In this document: in pieces, positions 22,259-33,419 of the stretch
Layout: the number at the start of each line of letters is the position of its first letter
How positions within the stretch are numbered: the stretch's first letter is position 1
NCBI GenBank assembly: GCA_964016985.1
Contig: OZ024823.1
Span: 134,126,112-134,190,111, forward strand
Origin: Anodontia alba
Taxonomy: Eukaryota > Mollusca > Bivalvia > Lucinida > Lucinidae
Reading direction: 5' to 3'
DNA length: 64,000 bases
The notes under the pieces: generated by a model
What the model was told of the DNA's origin: nothing
What the model saw: only the letters and a program-made list of their open reading frames with translations
Database searches by the model: none
Made by a program: the position numbers and the translations under genes

Positions 22259-22483
22259 CATATTTGAAATGTTTGAAATTCTAGGAAGGGAATTTCTTAT
22301 GTGCCGGTTGTATTCCCATACGAAATGGCGATAAAATCTCTCTGATGATGTTTCGTTTACAAGAATCAGTCACACAGAATGAAAAATAGAGGGCAATACT
22401 ACAAGACATAAAAGTAAATTATTTATCAATAGGAACCATAACAATGAAGGCACGGTGCTATTTTCGGGCCTTCAATGGGTTCT

Positions 22484-22655
22484 TGAGCTTAGCATACTGG
22501 GAAAAAAAATCATTTTTTTTTTATATTTTTTCCTGAATATAGGCTTGACATTTCATGCAAACTGTCTCCTCAGGAGAAAATAACTGTCTCCTCTTGGGAA
22601 AATAAGAAAATAATTTGTCATCTGCTGAATACACCCAGAGAGTGGTAAAGGTTAA
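22484..22655. repeat. Family D MITE, shortened
   Basis: GAGCTTAGCATACTGGGAAA to CAGAGAGTGGTAAAGGTTAA; the ATTTGCATGAAATGTC arm is missing. Confidence 0.7.
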
Positions 22656-23239
22656 TGTACATCCTCACTAAACATCACAAGAACTCGCGTCTATTATTTC
22701 CAGCGACTTTTAATTGTAATTCGACATAATTTTACCGTTTCCCGCCCTGGGACACTCCCAATAAATCACCGGTCAGCTGAAATCAGTCCATTAAGGGAAC
22801 ATTGTACCTATTCAACCTAATCATACATAAATTTTATTGACCTTAAAATTAGGCGCACTGAGAGAAAACGTCTTCGAAGACCCGGGCCCGGGGCAAAGCC
22901 CAGAATTGGTTCAACCTGGAGCAGATCGTCTCAGCTTCTCCAGTGATACATTTATCATTATTTTGTCTGATACTGTGTTGCCTGGCAGTCAGTTTTTTTG
23001 CGCGGTACTGCAGTCCAGACTCAAGGCATATTCGACTTAAAAAGAGTGTAAGACAATTTTCTGTGGCTCAATCCAATTAAAGGGCGGGTTCCTTGCGTAT
23101 TGTCGAGGCATTGTCAATCTCTAAAACCGCGTGCTCAATAGGATCATTGAGAAACTTTATACCATGTTTTATAGTTAATTCATAATTTAAGTAATTATCA
23201 AGGCGACATGATATATATACTAAACGCAATTTGGACCTC
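22656..23239. other. No recognisable feature
   Basis: Mixed composition; a GC-rich GACCCGGGCCCGGGGCAAAG word near 22880 stands out, but nothing supports a gene. Confidence 0.35.
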
Positions 23240-23473
23240 AACGTGAGAAAACGTACCTTTGGTCGTGTGCGCCCAACGAAGACTCAGATCAGCCTGCGCA
23301 TCCGCGCAGTTTGATCAGAGCCTTCGTTGTCCGCATGGAGAAACTTTGCAACCATGGCTATCTAAAATGCGCCCAGTGAAGATTCTGATCAGCCTGCGCG
23401 AATGCGCAGGCTGATCTGAATCTTCGCTGGGCGCACATGTCCGAAGGTACGTTCTCTGACGTTACGTTGCATT
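23240..23473. repeat. Family C MITE with two hairpins
   Basis: Ends AACGTGAGAAAACGTACCTT and AAGGTACGTTCTCTGACGTT. The second hairpin, GATTCTGATCAGCCTGCGCG against CGCGCAGGCTGATC type arm, is nearly perfect at 23377-23430. Confidence 0.8.
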
Positions 23474-23862
23474 TTATTCTTCAACGTAATTGCAGCCAAA
23501 CTTGCGTCGAACAAGAGGAAAATGCTTTCGAATATGCAAAGAGTTAGAAAAAGCCTGGTCTGTACATCCGCACAGTCTAACCAGGGAGTAAGTTCTACAG
23601 GACGCGAATGCCCTGCATCCGAAATGTGGAAATTCTGAAACCAACGCATTGATGTGCAGTCAAAGTTTGTCCTTCAATGCCTGCACTGTTCAGTAAGTCC
23701 TATTTTGCCCGAAATGACTCCAATAAGTTAATGGTGTGATCACGAAGTGTTCGATTTCATCAGATAGTCCTGCTCTAATAGTTTCACAATGAATCCGAAG
23801 ATGAAAATAAACCCACCACAAGAAAAGGTTTCTTTGGGGTATATAAGAACGGTATAGACCCA

Positions 23863-24141
23863 CATCACGAAAACATGCCTATATAATTTTGACCCCCTTA
23901 AACCCCACTTTTATATAGTAAAACTGGGGTTTACAGGGGTATACATTATTTTTCTTATTTCTGCTCAAAAACATAGATTGTGGGTATTCGTTAGAACCGC
24001 CTCGCCGCGGCGGTTCTAACGAGTACCCACAATCTATATTTTGAGCAGAAATATGAAAAAATATCAGTTTTTTTACCTGAAAAATTTCGGTTTTTGGAGG
24101 TGAAATTTTCTATATATTTGAATAGGCGTGTTTTCGTAATG
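23863..24141 (-). repeat. Family A MITE, copy 10
   Basis: Full-length, hairpin centre CCTCGCCGCGGCGG (one mismatch). Confidence 0.88.
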
Positions 24142-24155
24142 AGATTAGCCAGCGA

Positions 24156-24350
24156 GAACTTTACCACTCTTTGGGCTAATTCAGCCGATTACAAAATGAT
24201 GATATATTTCTTATCTTTCCCAGAAATTACAGACTTTGATATTTCATGCAAATTGTCCTAGACAATTCGCATGCAATGTCAACGCCTTCTTTCTGGGATA
24301 TAAAAAAACAACAACAAAAAAACACAAATTTATCATCTGCTAAATTACAA
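24156..24350. repeat. Family D MITE
   Basis: ACTTTACCACTCTTTGGGCT and TTTATCATCTGCTAAATTAC; abuts family A copy 10 with about 15 bp between. Confidence 0.7.
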
Positions 24351-24519
24351 CTCTTCCTTAGAATATTCTACAGTTTAGGACGATCTTGTAGAGCATACAA
24401 AAGTTCTGAAGGGGCGCCGCGCATGCGCAATCGGATCTGGGGCTTCCCTGTCCGCACACGTCCCCCAAGATAACATTTTCCCATGACACACCTCAAATGC
24501 TTAGTGCTTTGCTGTATGT

Positions 24520-24553
<34 letters not shown>

Positions 24554-24647
24554 TTAGCGTTGAGTTTCGAGAACATTTAAGGCAAAGATCAGTCTGGGCA
24601 TTCCAAGTCCGTTCAGTGCCTCTTCTGTCCATCTGCAAGAATTTCTT

Positions 24648-24812
24648 CATACCGTATTTACCATAATTATTCGGACATACATCTGAGTAAATAATGTAGA
24701 CCCAGATCAGACGCTACAGAAAGCCCCTGTGTCTGATAAAGGACTGCACTGTGTGTCATTCATCCAGCACGTTTGAAGACACAACAGGCTGTTTGTTATA
24801 TGGACTTGTTCA
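24648..24812 (+). repeat. Family B1 MITE interrupted by family A
   Basis: TACCGTATTTACCATAATTA TTCGGACATACA start and a diverged hairpin. Ends abruptly at TATGGACTTGTTCA where family A copy 11 begins, so A inserted into B1. Confidence 0.65.
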
Positions 24813-25091
24813 CATCACGAAAACATACCTATATAATTCTGACCCCCTTTAACCCCATTTTTATGTAGTAAAACTGGGGTTTACAGGGGTATATGTTATT
24901 TTTTCTTATTTCTGTTCAAAACATAGATTGTGGGTATTCGTTAGAACCGCCTCGACGAGGCGGTTCTAACGGGTACCCACAATCTATATTTTGAGCAGAA
25001 ATATGAAAAATATCAGAACTTTTTATCTGAAACTTTTCATTTTTTAGTGGTAAAATCTTTAGTATATTTGAATAGGCGTGTTTTCGTAATG
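24813..25091 (-). repeat. Family A MITE, copy 11
   Basis: Full-length; hairpin centre CCGCCTCGACGAGGCGG. Nested in a B1 element. Confidence 0.88.
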
Positions 25092-25149
25092 AAATGTCAG
25101 GACATGTATATGGTAATGAGATCAGGATGGTGTTTTAGGGATGGATATT

Positions 25150-25356
25150 AACCCTTGTCATGCTGTATAGATTAAGATGTTATGCCCACTTCCAAATTTC
25201 AGCCAATCAGATTACTTGATCTATATTGATGATACAAATTCACATAATGGCAAACAGCGCAGATCCAGATCAGTTGGCTTCTTCAGAAGCCAACAGATCT
25301 GGATCTACACTGTTTTTAAAGACAGGGTATAGCCGGGTTGAGCAGGACCAGGATTA
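25150..25356 (-). repeat. Family B2 MITE
   Basis: AACCCTTGTCATGCTGTA end, GGTTGAGCAGGACCAGGATT end; hairpin of GGCAAACAGCGCAGATCCAG around TTGGCTTCTTCAGAAGCCAA. Confidence 0.78.
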
Positions 25357-25359
25357 AGT

Positions 25360-25835
25360 GTCGTGACGAAACGGTGAAAATTGACGGGCTGGTCTTATTA
25401 TTTCGAATATTTCAACTCAAAAAGTTTCCCGTGCATGTATATAGGGCAGAAATAAATACAGTTCTTTTCCTAATTCAGTAAGGTAAATCTGTTTCCTCAA
25501 GGTATCCGTTTCTGAAGACGAGAAATTCCGAGTAAACAAACCTGAATCATTTTTAATGTAAACATTGTTGCATTAACATTCATGACCTGTTATCACCTTC
25601 CAAGTGTACACATATTTTGGTAACCAGATGTCAGTGACTTGACCCACCTATTAAATTGAAGTCCCGTAAATCTTTCCAGCAAAATACACTGACCAACATT
25701 CTGATATGCTATGTATATAAGCCGCGTCAGGATAAATCCTTTTTAGTGGGTGGGGCCATACAGGAATTGCGCATGCTCATACCAGACTGTTCAGAGCAAA
25801 CGCAACTCGCGTTTAATTCTTTAGATAATAATTAA
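25360..25835. other. No recognisable feature
   Basis: No exon, RNA or repeat family recognised. Confidence 0.35.
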
Positions 25836-25935
25836 AACAAAGCGAACTGCGCATGCCCAGATCAGCGCAGTCTGATCTGAGCATGCGCAGTCCGCTTACG
25901 CATGCAGACTGGTTTTCTAATGGCGCGATTCATAT
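25836..25935. repeat. Family C MITE
   Basis: AGCGAACTGCGCATGCCCAG ATCAG pairs with CTGAGCATGCGCAGTCCGCT; flank TTTCTAATGGCGCGATTCAT also at 40045. Confidence 0.65.
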
Positions 25936-25939
25936 GAAA

Positions 25940-26424
25940 ATAGTAATTGTGAAGTACACAATATTTGAGAAGAACTTAAAGGTACGTCGAAAAGCAAACA
26001 CGGATGCCTTTTGCACCTTGCAACAGGAACATCAACCCCTTGTTGTTACACTTGGCACTTTTGGCATTTTAAAATACCCTGTTAATGTTTCTAATGGCGA
26101 CAATGAGAAGGGTTAGGCAATGCTTTTTCTAACATATGAATGTCTTAATCTTTTGTTTATTTGTGTAACGGTAAATACAGTATGTAATCTTACAACATGA
26201 CCATAAACAGAAATTGTTTGGTGTACATTTAAATAATGATACCTATTCATTTGGCTATGTTCTATTATTATTCTTTACCACGTTCTAGTTAAAATTAGCA
26301 GACGACAAATAATGGCAGTTTCCATTTTTGAATGAATTCAGTTCAAATTGTCACCAGCACAGATGATTTGAATTAAAACACAAGTGGAGATACCAGGAAA
26401 GTCCACAGAGATGGGAACAAATGT
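25940..26424. other. No recognisable gene
   Basis: 26290-26320 has a family D word (AATTAGCAGACGACAAATAA). Otherwise nothing. Confidence 0.35.
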
Positions 26425-26704
26425 CATTACGAAATTACGTCTATTCAAATATACAGAAATTTTCACCTCCAAAACCTGACAATTTTCAGATAAAAAAAAC
26501 TCTGATATTTTTCGTATTTCTGCTCAAAACATAGATTGTTGGTACTTGTTAGAACCGCCTCGGTGAGGCGGTTCTAACGAATACCCACAATCTATGTTTT
26601 TGAGCAGAAATAAGAAAATTAATGTATACCCATGTGAACCCCAGTTTTACTATATAAATGTGGGGTTTAAGGGGGTCAAATTATATAGACATTGTTTTCG
26701 TGAT
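26425..26704 (+). repeat. Family A MITE, copy 12
   Basis: Full-length; hairpin centre CCGCCTCGGTGAGGCGG; right end drifted to GACATTGTTTTCGTGAT. Confidence 0.85.
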
Positions 26705-26705
26705 A

Positions 26706-27480
26706 ATGACAAAACAAATGCCACAGATGGAACCACAGACGCACAAACAAAGAAGAACTGCAACAGAGGAACCGCCTTGAAACGGTCAGTAGAAAAGCTA
26801 CTACGAGAGGGGGGTGGGTGGAAGGGGGCTTAAACCAGTTTTATTCTCGTGAAACCTCACCCTTAATTCTGATGCAGCTCCGAATTACAAGTATATCTTC
26901 TGTTAGCATAGGGGTTCTCTACCTCATCTGAGAACCATCACAGTGCAACACATATAATCAAGAACACTGTGAAGAAACAAAGCAAATGGCTCAATGGCGA
27001 TCAAGCCTTGTTTTCTGTGGGAAATGAACATATACTAAATGGTGTCTTATGATATTTAAGTTCAGTAGACAATTTAAGGTTTCTGGGCAAGGCTGACAAG
27101 AACAGCGCCTTCCAATAAATATTATAAACATCGGCTTCCTCTCCCCCGCATTCTGTGTGTCTGCTCGGGGCATTGGTTGTTCGCAGTTGCATTACACATC
27201 ATCTACTTATCTCTTTCACTGCCATAGGTGGTAACAATAACAACAGGCTTTTGCTCTGAGCCGTCTTATCTGGATCTACACTGTTTGACATTCAGTCTTA
27301 ACTTTTCATATAAAGTTCTTTCCAATCGATAGCTGGTTTAAAAAAAAAAGCAGACAACAAATGTAGTCTGAAATTTGGCGCCGAAAGTGTTATCCTATTG
27401 ATGTCTTTTACAGAGTGATCATTTCTCATTAGGTTCTCATATACCATACCGGAGATCCTGTTTCTCATGACACGACCCAA
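26706..27480. other. No recognisable gene; B half-hairpin at 27255
   Basis: 27000-27030 has a family D-like TCAAGCCTTGTTTTCTGTGG. 27262-27292 is the right arm of a family B hairpin (TTATCTGGATCTACACTGTT). The remainder is unassigned. Confidence 0.35.
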
Positions 27481-27536
27481 ATGTTTTATTGTTTTGTTTT
27501 GTTTTGTTTTTTTTATTTTTATTTTTTTTTTCTATG

Positions 27537-28112
27537 CCTAAAATTCCAGATTATGTAAAGAAAGATTTGTTTTGGTGGCACAGATTTTTACCACTATATA
27601 ATGGAGTTTCGATGATGATTTATGAAGAATGGTCACAACCAGATGAAAGTTTTTCTTCAGACGCTTGTTTAGTAGGTTGTGGGGGATTTTGGTCAGGAAA
27701 GTATTTCCACACAACTTTTCCACAGGTTTTCAGAGAAAGGAAATTTAGAATAAACATTTTGGAAATGTTTGCAATTATAATATGTTTAAAATTGTGGAGT
27801 AAGTTTTTCAAAGGTAAGAGAATTCAAGTTTATTGTGACAATGCTGCAGTTTGTCAAGTTTTAAATACAGGTAGAAGTAAGTGTGAAGTATTGCAAGGTT
27901 GTCTCAGAGAAATAGCATACTGGGCAGCAGTTAATGAGTTTCAGATAAGGGCAATGCATTTAGAAGGAACATCTAACAGAATTTCTGATCATTTATCAAG
28001 ATGGTGTATTAATTTGAGTCATCAACAGAAATTTTTTGAGTTGACTAAGGAATTCAAATTAATAGAGTGTGTTGTCTCTGAGCGATTGTTTGATATAATT
28101 AATACATGGTAA
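27537..28112 (+). CDS. RNase H domain of DIRS/Ngaro-like retrotransposon (5'-truncated)
   Basis: The frame is open from 27489, but the first residues are encoded by a T run, so the recognisable protein begins about 27535. RNase H order is clear (numbering from 27489): Asp58 in SSDACLVGCGGF, Glu92 in INILEMFA, Asp117 in VYCDNAAV, Asp167 in NRISDHLSRW, preceded by AMHLEGTSN. This arrangement, followed at once by a tyrosine recombinase ORF, is characteristic of DIRS/Ngaro elements. In the family this domain removes the RNA template during reverse transcription and is fused to reverse transcriptase; no RT is present upstream, so the insertion is 5'-truncated. Its A/T-ending codons differ from the more mixed codons of the host exon at 21683. 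Confidence 0.82.
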   Translation, partial: PKIPDYVKKDLFWWHRFLPLYNGVSMMIYEEWSQPDESFSSDACLVGCGGFWSGKYFHTTFPQVFRERKFRINILEMFAIIICLKLWSKFFKGKRIQVYCDNAAVCQVLNTGRSKCEVLQGCLREIAYWAAVNEFQIRAMHLEGTSNRISDHLSRWCINLSHQQKFFELTKEFKLIECVVSERLFDIINTW

Positions 28113-28116
28113 TGGA

Positions 28117-29087
28117 TTGATTTATTTTTCAGATAAGCAGATGTCTTCGTTAAGAAATGAGTTGAAAACTTCGAGGAGATCTGCATTTGCAGAGGGGTCC
28201 GTCAAGATTCAGTGGGAATCATATTTAATGTTTTGCTTGTATTTTGGATTGTCATATTTACCTTCCACAACAGAAAACTTGTGCTTATATGCACAGTTTT
28301 TGAGTAGGACATTTAAATCTACACAGTCGATTAAGAATTATATTAGTGGTATTAAAACTATGCATTATTTGTTAGGATACACAACAGATGCAATAAATGA
28401 TTTTTTGATTAATTTAAGTGTTAGGGGTATATCAAGATTGAATCCAGATTGTGTTAAACAAGCTCAGGCTATCACACCAGATATGTTGCTACAAATTGTA
28501 TCAGTCTTAGATTTTTCAAATGCTTATGATAATGTTTATTGGTGCTTGTTTTTATTTGCATTTTTTCTGTTTGCCAGAAAATCAGTACCCAGTTCGAAAA
28601 AGGATTTAAAGGATAAGAAATTTATGTTGAGAAAAGATATTCAAATAGGGGAGGATGTTTTAATCGTATCTATGAGATGGTCCAAAACAATTCAGTTTGG
28701 AGAGCGGGTTTTAAAAACACCACTAGTAACAATTCCAGATTCAGTATTGTGTCCTGTGAAGGCATTTAAGATAATGTGTTCAAAGGTTAAGGCAAAACCG
28801 GAAGATCCACTTTTTACTTTACCAGAAAAAAAATGCATAACATATCAATCTTTTCAGAAGAAATTAAGAGAGTTAGTACAAAAAATAGGTTTGGAACCAG
28901 AGTCATTTTCTTCACACAGTTGTAGACGTGGGGGACTTCCTTTGCATTTAGATGTAGAGTTCCTACTGAATTAATACAGTTACATGGAGATTGGAGGTCA
29001 GATGCTTATAAGAAATACCTGTCTTTAGCATTGGAAGACAAGTTGCTAGTAGGTCATAAAATGAGACAACACATTTTATTAAAATAG
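28117..29087 (+). pseudogene. Tyrosine recombinase of DIRS/Ngaro-like element, one frameshift
   Basis: The ORF opens 4 bp after the RNase H stop. Catalytic Arg154 lies in FLFARKSVP; His267 and Arg270 in SSHSCRRGG. The frame then shifts inside a run of five G at 28930-28934. The other frame continues through HGDWRSDAYKKYLSLAL, which holds the nucleophile Tyr, and stops at TAG 29085-29087. Recombinases of this family integrate a circular DNA intermediate without making target duplications. One extra G is the only visible lesion here, so the copy is either young or the indel is a sequencing error in a homopolymer. The rest of the element is 5'-truncated, so it cannot be autonomous. Confidence 0.82.
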
Positions 29088-29360
29088 ATGACAAGCCTCG
29101 CTATATATACAAGTAGTAGCTAATATTAAACTACACATAAAGAAAGCCACACCCATATGGTAGTGCTCAGCTAGTACTAGGTATAGTTAACTGAACAGTA
29201 TCAGTATATGATAATTGTAAATAGACATGTGGTATCAGTATATGATAATTGTAAATAGACATGTGGTTTTATATATTGACATATAATTTTTTATGCTTAT
29301 AATATATCTATGTTTACATGTAATTTTGTGATATAATAATGGATATGACTTGTGTTTTAG
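29088..29360 (+). repeat. 3' region of DIRS/Ngaro-like element with tandem repeat
   Basis: A 35-bp unit beginning GTATCAGTATATGATAATTG occurs twice in tandem at 29198-29232 and 29233-29267. DIRS/Ngaro elements end in split or inverted repeats rather than LTRs, so this could be part of its terminal structure. The element ends before 29361, where a family B2 half begins. Confidence 0.5.
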
Positions 29361-29495
29361 AAGCCAACTGATCTGGATCTGCACTGTTTGTCATTAAATA
29401 TGTGAATTTCTATCAAAAACCCGGATCAAGTAATCTGATTGGCTGGAAATAAGAAGTGGGCGTGGCATCTTAATTTATTCAGCATGGCAAGGGTT
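29361..29495 (+). repeat. Family B2 MITE, right half
   Basis: AAGCCAACTGATCTGGATCT GCACTGTTTG then GTGGGCGTGGCATCTTAATT and AGCATGGCAAGGGTTA. The left half is absent: the retroelement sequence joins exactly at the hairpin tip. Confidence 0.7.
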
Positions 29496-29635
29496 AGACT
29501 AAGACCCCTATTTGTAACAATGGCCATGTCCAAGTTCAAGGACGGTAGTGTCCACTTCAAAAACAGGACTCTAAGTGTTAGTTTACGTATTCGCGGAATG
29601 ATTCAGACCAAAATGCAAGTGCGATACAAGTGCGA

Positions 29636-29795
29636 ATTAAGAAAGCCGAGATCAGCCTGAAAATTCATATAATCTAACCAAGGCCTTGGATGTTCACCTG
29701 GGGAAGCCTGTATACTGTAGTAGCAAAGGCCTTATTCAGATTGCACGGCTGTGCAGGCTGACCTGGTCGTTCGCTGGTCGCATATGCGTGACACG
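29636..29795. repeat. Family C MITE, diverged
   Basis: CCGAGATCAGCCTG, CCAAGGCCTTGG, AGCAAAGGCCTTATTCAGAT and GCTGACCTGGTCGTTCGCTG are decayed hairpin arms. Confidence 0.5.
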
Positions 29796-29916
29796 GTTTG
29801 AATCGTTTTCAAGATCGTCTCAGACAACTGCCGATATATTTAAATCACAGTGAACAAGATAATAACAGGTACAAAAGATAGGAATCGGAACAGGTGAAAG
29901 AAAGGATAAAATGAAC

Positions 29917-30193
29917 CATCACGAAAACATGCCTATATAATTTTGACCCCTTAAACCCCACTTTTATATAGGAAAACTGGGGTTTACAGGGGTATACATT
30001 ATTTTTCGTATTTCTGTTCAAAATCATAGATTGTGGGTACTCGTTAGAACCGCCTCGCCGAGGCGGTTCTAACGAGTACCCACAATCTATGTTTTGAGCA
30101 GAAATATGAAAAATATCAGAATTTTTATCCGAAAATTTTCAGTTTTTGGTGGTGAAATTTTCAGTATATTTGAAGAGGCGTGTTTTCGTAATG
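29917..30193 (-). repeat. Family A MITE, copy 13
   Basis: Full-length; centre CCGCCTCGCCGAGGCGG. Confidence 0.88.
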
Positions 30194-30194
30194 C

Positions 30195-30500
30195 GGAGAC
30201 CGCTTCAACAAAGCAGTGGCAGAGATCCTCATTCTGAACTAACGTTGTGTTGCTATTACGACCATTTCAACGATATTTCTGTTATTTAGGGCGGCGACGC
30301 GTGTTTTGTGATTGCATTTGTTTTCATGGGTTGTCCATGCAGACTTAGTGCTGCTGTCTGTCACTAAACGCCTCTACTCTTGAAAACGAGCAAGGCGATT
30401 ATGAGTAGGTTTTACGAAATAACTCTACCTCATTTCCCATATAATATAGTGAAACTTTCATGGCTTTCAAAGCTCTAGATAAGAGTGCTATCAAGATAAC
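30195..30500. other. No recognisable feature
   Basis: No coding or repeat pattern I can name. Confidence 0.35.
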
Positions 30501-30526
30501 ATTTATCTCATATCACCATGTATACA

Positions 30527-30597
30527 TATGTTTTGGGTATTTATTAGAAGCGCCTCACAGAGGCGCTTCTAATAAGTACCCAAGACATGTTTTGTGG
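30527..30597. repeat. Family L hairpin
   Basis: TTTTGGGTATTTATTAGAAG CGCCTC pairs with GAGGCGCTTCTAATAAGTAC CC. The CGCCTC/GAGGCG tip resembles family A, but the arm sequence differs (TTAGAAGCGCC versus TTAGAACCGCC). Confidence 0.75.
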
Positions 30598-30677
30598 AGA
30601 ATGAGGAAAAGTGTCAATATTTTGGGTTAAAACCTGGCTTACTTCTTATTTAGACCTATGACTAAAAAGTGTATGAA

Positions 30678-30907
30678 CCAGCGCACGACAAAACCTACAA
30701 TAAGACTTGTGTGACAGCGAAGACTCAGATCAGCATGCGCATCTGCGCAGTCTGATCAGAGTCTTCACTGATCGCATGTGCCTTCTACAGCTTCCAGACT
30801 GTCAGAAGAGGGATACACGCGACCCTTTGCCATACTGGGTGGATGTATAGGCTGACCTGAGTCTTTCTGGTTACACAGGTCTTATTGTAGGTTTTGTCGA
30901 GCGCTGG
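30678..30907. repeat. Family C MITE with clear ends
   Basis: Terminal inverted repeats CCAGCGCACGACAAAACCTA and TAGGTTTTGTCGAGCGCTGG, about 30 bp each. Inside, AGCGAAGACTCAGATCAGCA hairpin and a decayed second one. Confidence 0.8.
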
Positions 30908-30909
30908 CT

Positions 30910-32130
30910 TATATATTTTACATAGGTATGTTAACATAGTGAGCTGCAATTACTACAGTGTTTTTCCTAAGTCAAAACTGCTGTTTTATACAAAAAAAAT
31001 AAGACATTATAGATTAGGAATTTCCGGTATAGTTGTTAAGGGGATGAAATCTATTTGTCATTAAGTTATGTTGTTTGAGAAGATGTGTATCTAGCGGGCA
31101 TTATGACATTATAATCTATCATTCTAGTTCTGAAGGCCCTCGGTTAACTTCTCTCCTAAATATGTATGGCTGCCCTTGAGCGGAATATGGTATAATCGGT
31201 CAAAAATTTGGTCAGTGTCCCACTAGTGTTTCTCTCATCCTGAAGCACAATTTTACGTTGAATTTAATCAAATGTTGCTGCTAAGTAAGTGCGGACTATT
31301 TTTTTTGGTGTCGAACTTTTCGTTTCCATTTCATTTTTTTTTTTTTTTTTTTTTTTGTATTCAGCTGTGAATTCATGCTTATATAGTTTTTGGAAAGCGA
31401 ATTTCTACCTCCTAGTATTTATAACACTTAACAAAATGGGACTACTCCTAAGGAAAAGAAGTGGGGCCATGCCGGGCATGCGTAATCAGTTTTTCATGGC
31501 GAGACTTTGGGCGTTTCCGAAATTTAGAAAATTAAAAGAAAATACATAAGTTGTGTATTTTTAAGCCGATAAACATATTGGGTCTAACTAAATATTAATA
31601 TAATCATGTTTAGGCGTAGGCTTACATGGAACGATACAAGCGAAAACGTGTCTTCGGGCATTCGTAGCTGCGAAAGCCAAGATCTTCCTGCGCCTACAAC
31701 CCAAGGACCTTCGCCGTCTTCTTATAACATCATTGGATGGCATGTGAGTGTTTTGATGGAGGCCGATAACCCTGATGAAATTATGCGCAAGCGCAGGATG
31801 CTCGAAGATACCCTTGCGCTGGCATAATATCTGTCTCCCTTCAAGTAGAGAAATGACCTTATGATGTAGGCCACCAACTTATCACCAGTTTAGTTGTTCT
31901 CCCAGCGTGGGCACTGTGCAGACTTTGCGGATGTTCATCCTGTTTTTCGTATTGTCGGTCACAGGATAATAAGCAAGTAAACACACATCTTCGCTTACTT
32001 CATCATACGCTCAACTATCAGCGCTTACAATTTCCACTAAGTTTTAATTACGTCTGCGAAAATATTGAGTTAGCAAATCTCTGTGCAAGAGAGTATTCAT
32101 CCCATAGCCGCAATAACTTGATTGCTGTGA
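30910..32130. other. Mostly unassigned; decayed family C at 31635-31830
   Basis: 31635-31830 has TCTTCGGGCATTCG and GCGCAAGCGCAGGATGCTCG, giving a 73-codon plus-strand frame I consider spurious. A T run sits at 31334. No gene supported. Confidence 0.35.
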
Positions 32131-32139
32131 GTCGGATGG

Positions 32140-32140
<1 letters not shown>

Positions 32141-32228
<88 letters not shown>
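32141..32228. repeat. (CT)n microsatellite
   Basis: Nearly pure CT over about 88 bp with one interruption. Confidence 0.95.
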
Positions 32229-32231
<3 letters not shown>

Positions 32232-32511
32232 ATATAGATCATTTTTTCTTCTATCTTCTAACAGTGTTTTTTTGACCAATAGTGTTTTCGTGTTTCGTGA
32301 GTACGAACATGTTTTCTATCGATAAAAACAAGAATATACAATAAGATCTTTAGCAACGACAGCGTCAGTCATCGGACAGCAGTCGGGCCGTGTCAAACGA
32401 AACGGTGTCTTCGAACATATTCGAACTATAACGTTTCAGATCGTCCTGCGAGTCTGCTCAATGGTGCCAGAGTTTCTGGTTTTTAATACATTATACAGTA
32501 TCATTCTGTAA

Positions 32512-32577
32512 GCGGATAGCGAAGGCCCAGATCAGCCTGCGCGGATGCGCAGGCTGATCTGGGCCTTCGCTATCCGC
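32512..32577. repeat. Family C hairpin, perfect 31-bp arms
   Basis: GCGGATAGCGAAGGCCCAGA TCAGCCTGCGC, loop GGAT, then the exact complement. The cleanest family C hairpin in the window, so probably recent or conserved by gene conversion. Confidence 0.92.
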
Positions 32578-32599
32578 ATATGCGTCAAACACGTACATT

Positions 32600-33130
32600 G
32601 GCTTACGCGGCTCAGAAATCCCTGAAAACAGTTAAATCGTTAGAAATGTCGAAAATACCGCGTTTTATTTATTGCACGAACTGTTTGTATATTCTAAGAT
32701 TGCATTTCAAGGATGACAAACCCTGTGCAGGGTCTGCGCTGTTCGCTGTCTTGTATAAGGCTCCTTTTAACATGGTTTTGCTAGTTTGTTGAGCTGTCGG
32801 ATGGTTTTGGACAAATCATGATAAATCTGTCAAACTTGTTTATAATAATTGTAACTGACAGCAATTTGTCGGATAATTTACCGCAAAATTGCATGTTTCT
32901 GACAAATTTATGGTGTCGTCTGCGCCTGACCTGTCAATGTGACCTTTTGACCCTTAATCTAAATACATGTATGCAGGTATACACCATATCATACAAGTTT
33001 TGCATCGATTCTCAGCTTCTGGTTTTAGTAAAGAGAAAGTTAGTCAACATCTTAAGATTCCGAATACGGCTTGAATAGTGACTTGATAAACTGAGTCTCC
33101 GATTTCGTTCTTTTGTGTATTCGTTGTTTC
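32600..33130. other. No recognisable feature
   Basis: AT-rich. Family C-like GACAAACCCTGTGCAGGGTC hairpin tip near 32715. Confidence 0.35.
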
Positions 33131-33139
33131 CAAAGGCAA

Positions 33140-33419
33140 CAATTACGAAAACACGCCTATTCAGATATATTGAAAATTTCACCACCAAAAACTGAAAGTT
33201 TTCAGACAAAAATTCTAATATTTTTCGTATTTCTGCTCAAAAACATAGATTGTGGGTACTCGTTAGAACCGCCTCGTCGAGGCGGTTCTAACGAGTACCC
33301 ACAATCTATGTTTTTGAGCAGAAATAAGAAAAATAATGTATACCCCTGTAAACCCCAGTTTTACTATATAAAAGTGGGGTTTAAGGGGGTGAAAATTATA
33401 TAGGTATGTTTTCGTGATG
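33140..33419 (+). repeat. Family A MITE, copy 14
   Basis: Full-length; perfect central palindrome from TTTCTGCTCAAAAACATAGA to its complement, centre CCGCCTCGTCGAGGCGG. Confidence 0.9.

Noticed and set aside
31606..31827. 73-codon plus-strand ORF with mixed composition
   Set aside because: Overlaps decayed family C hairpin words; no splice sites or recognised family.
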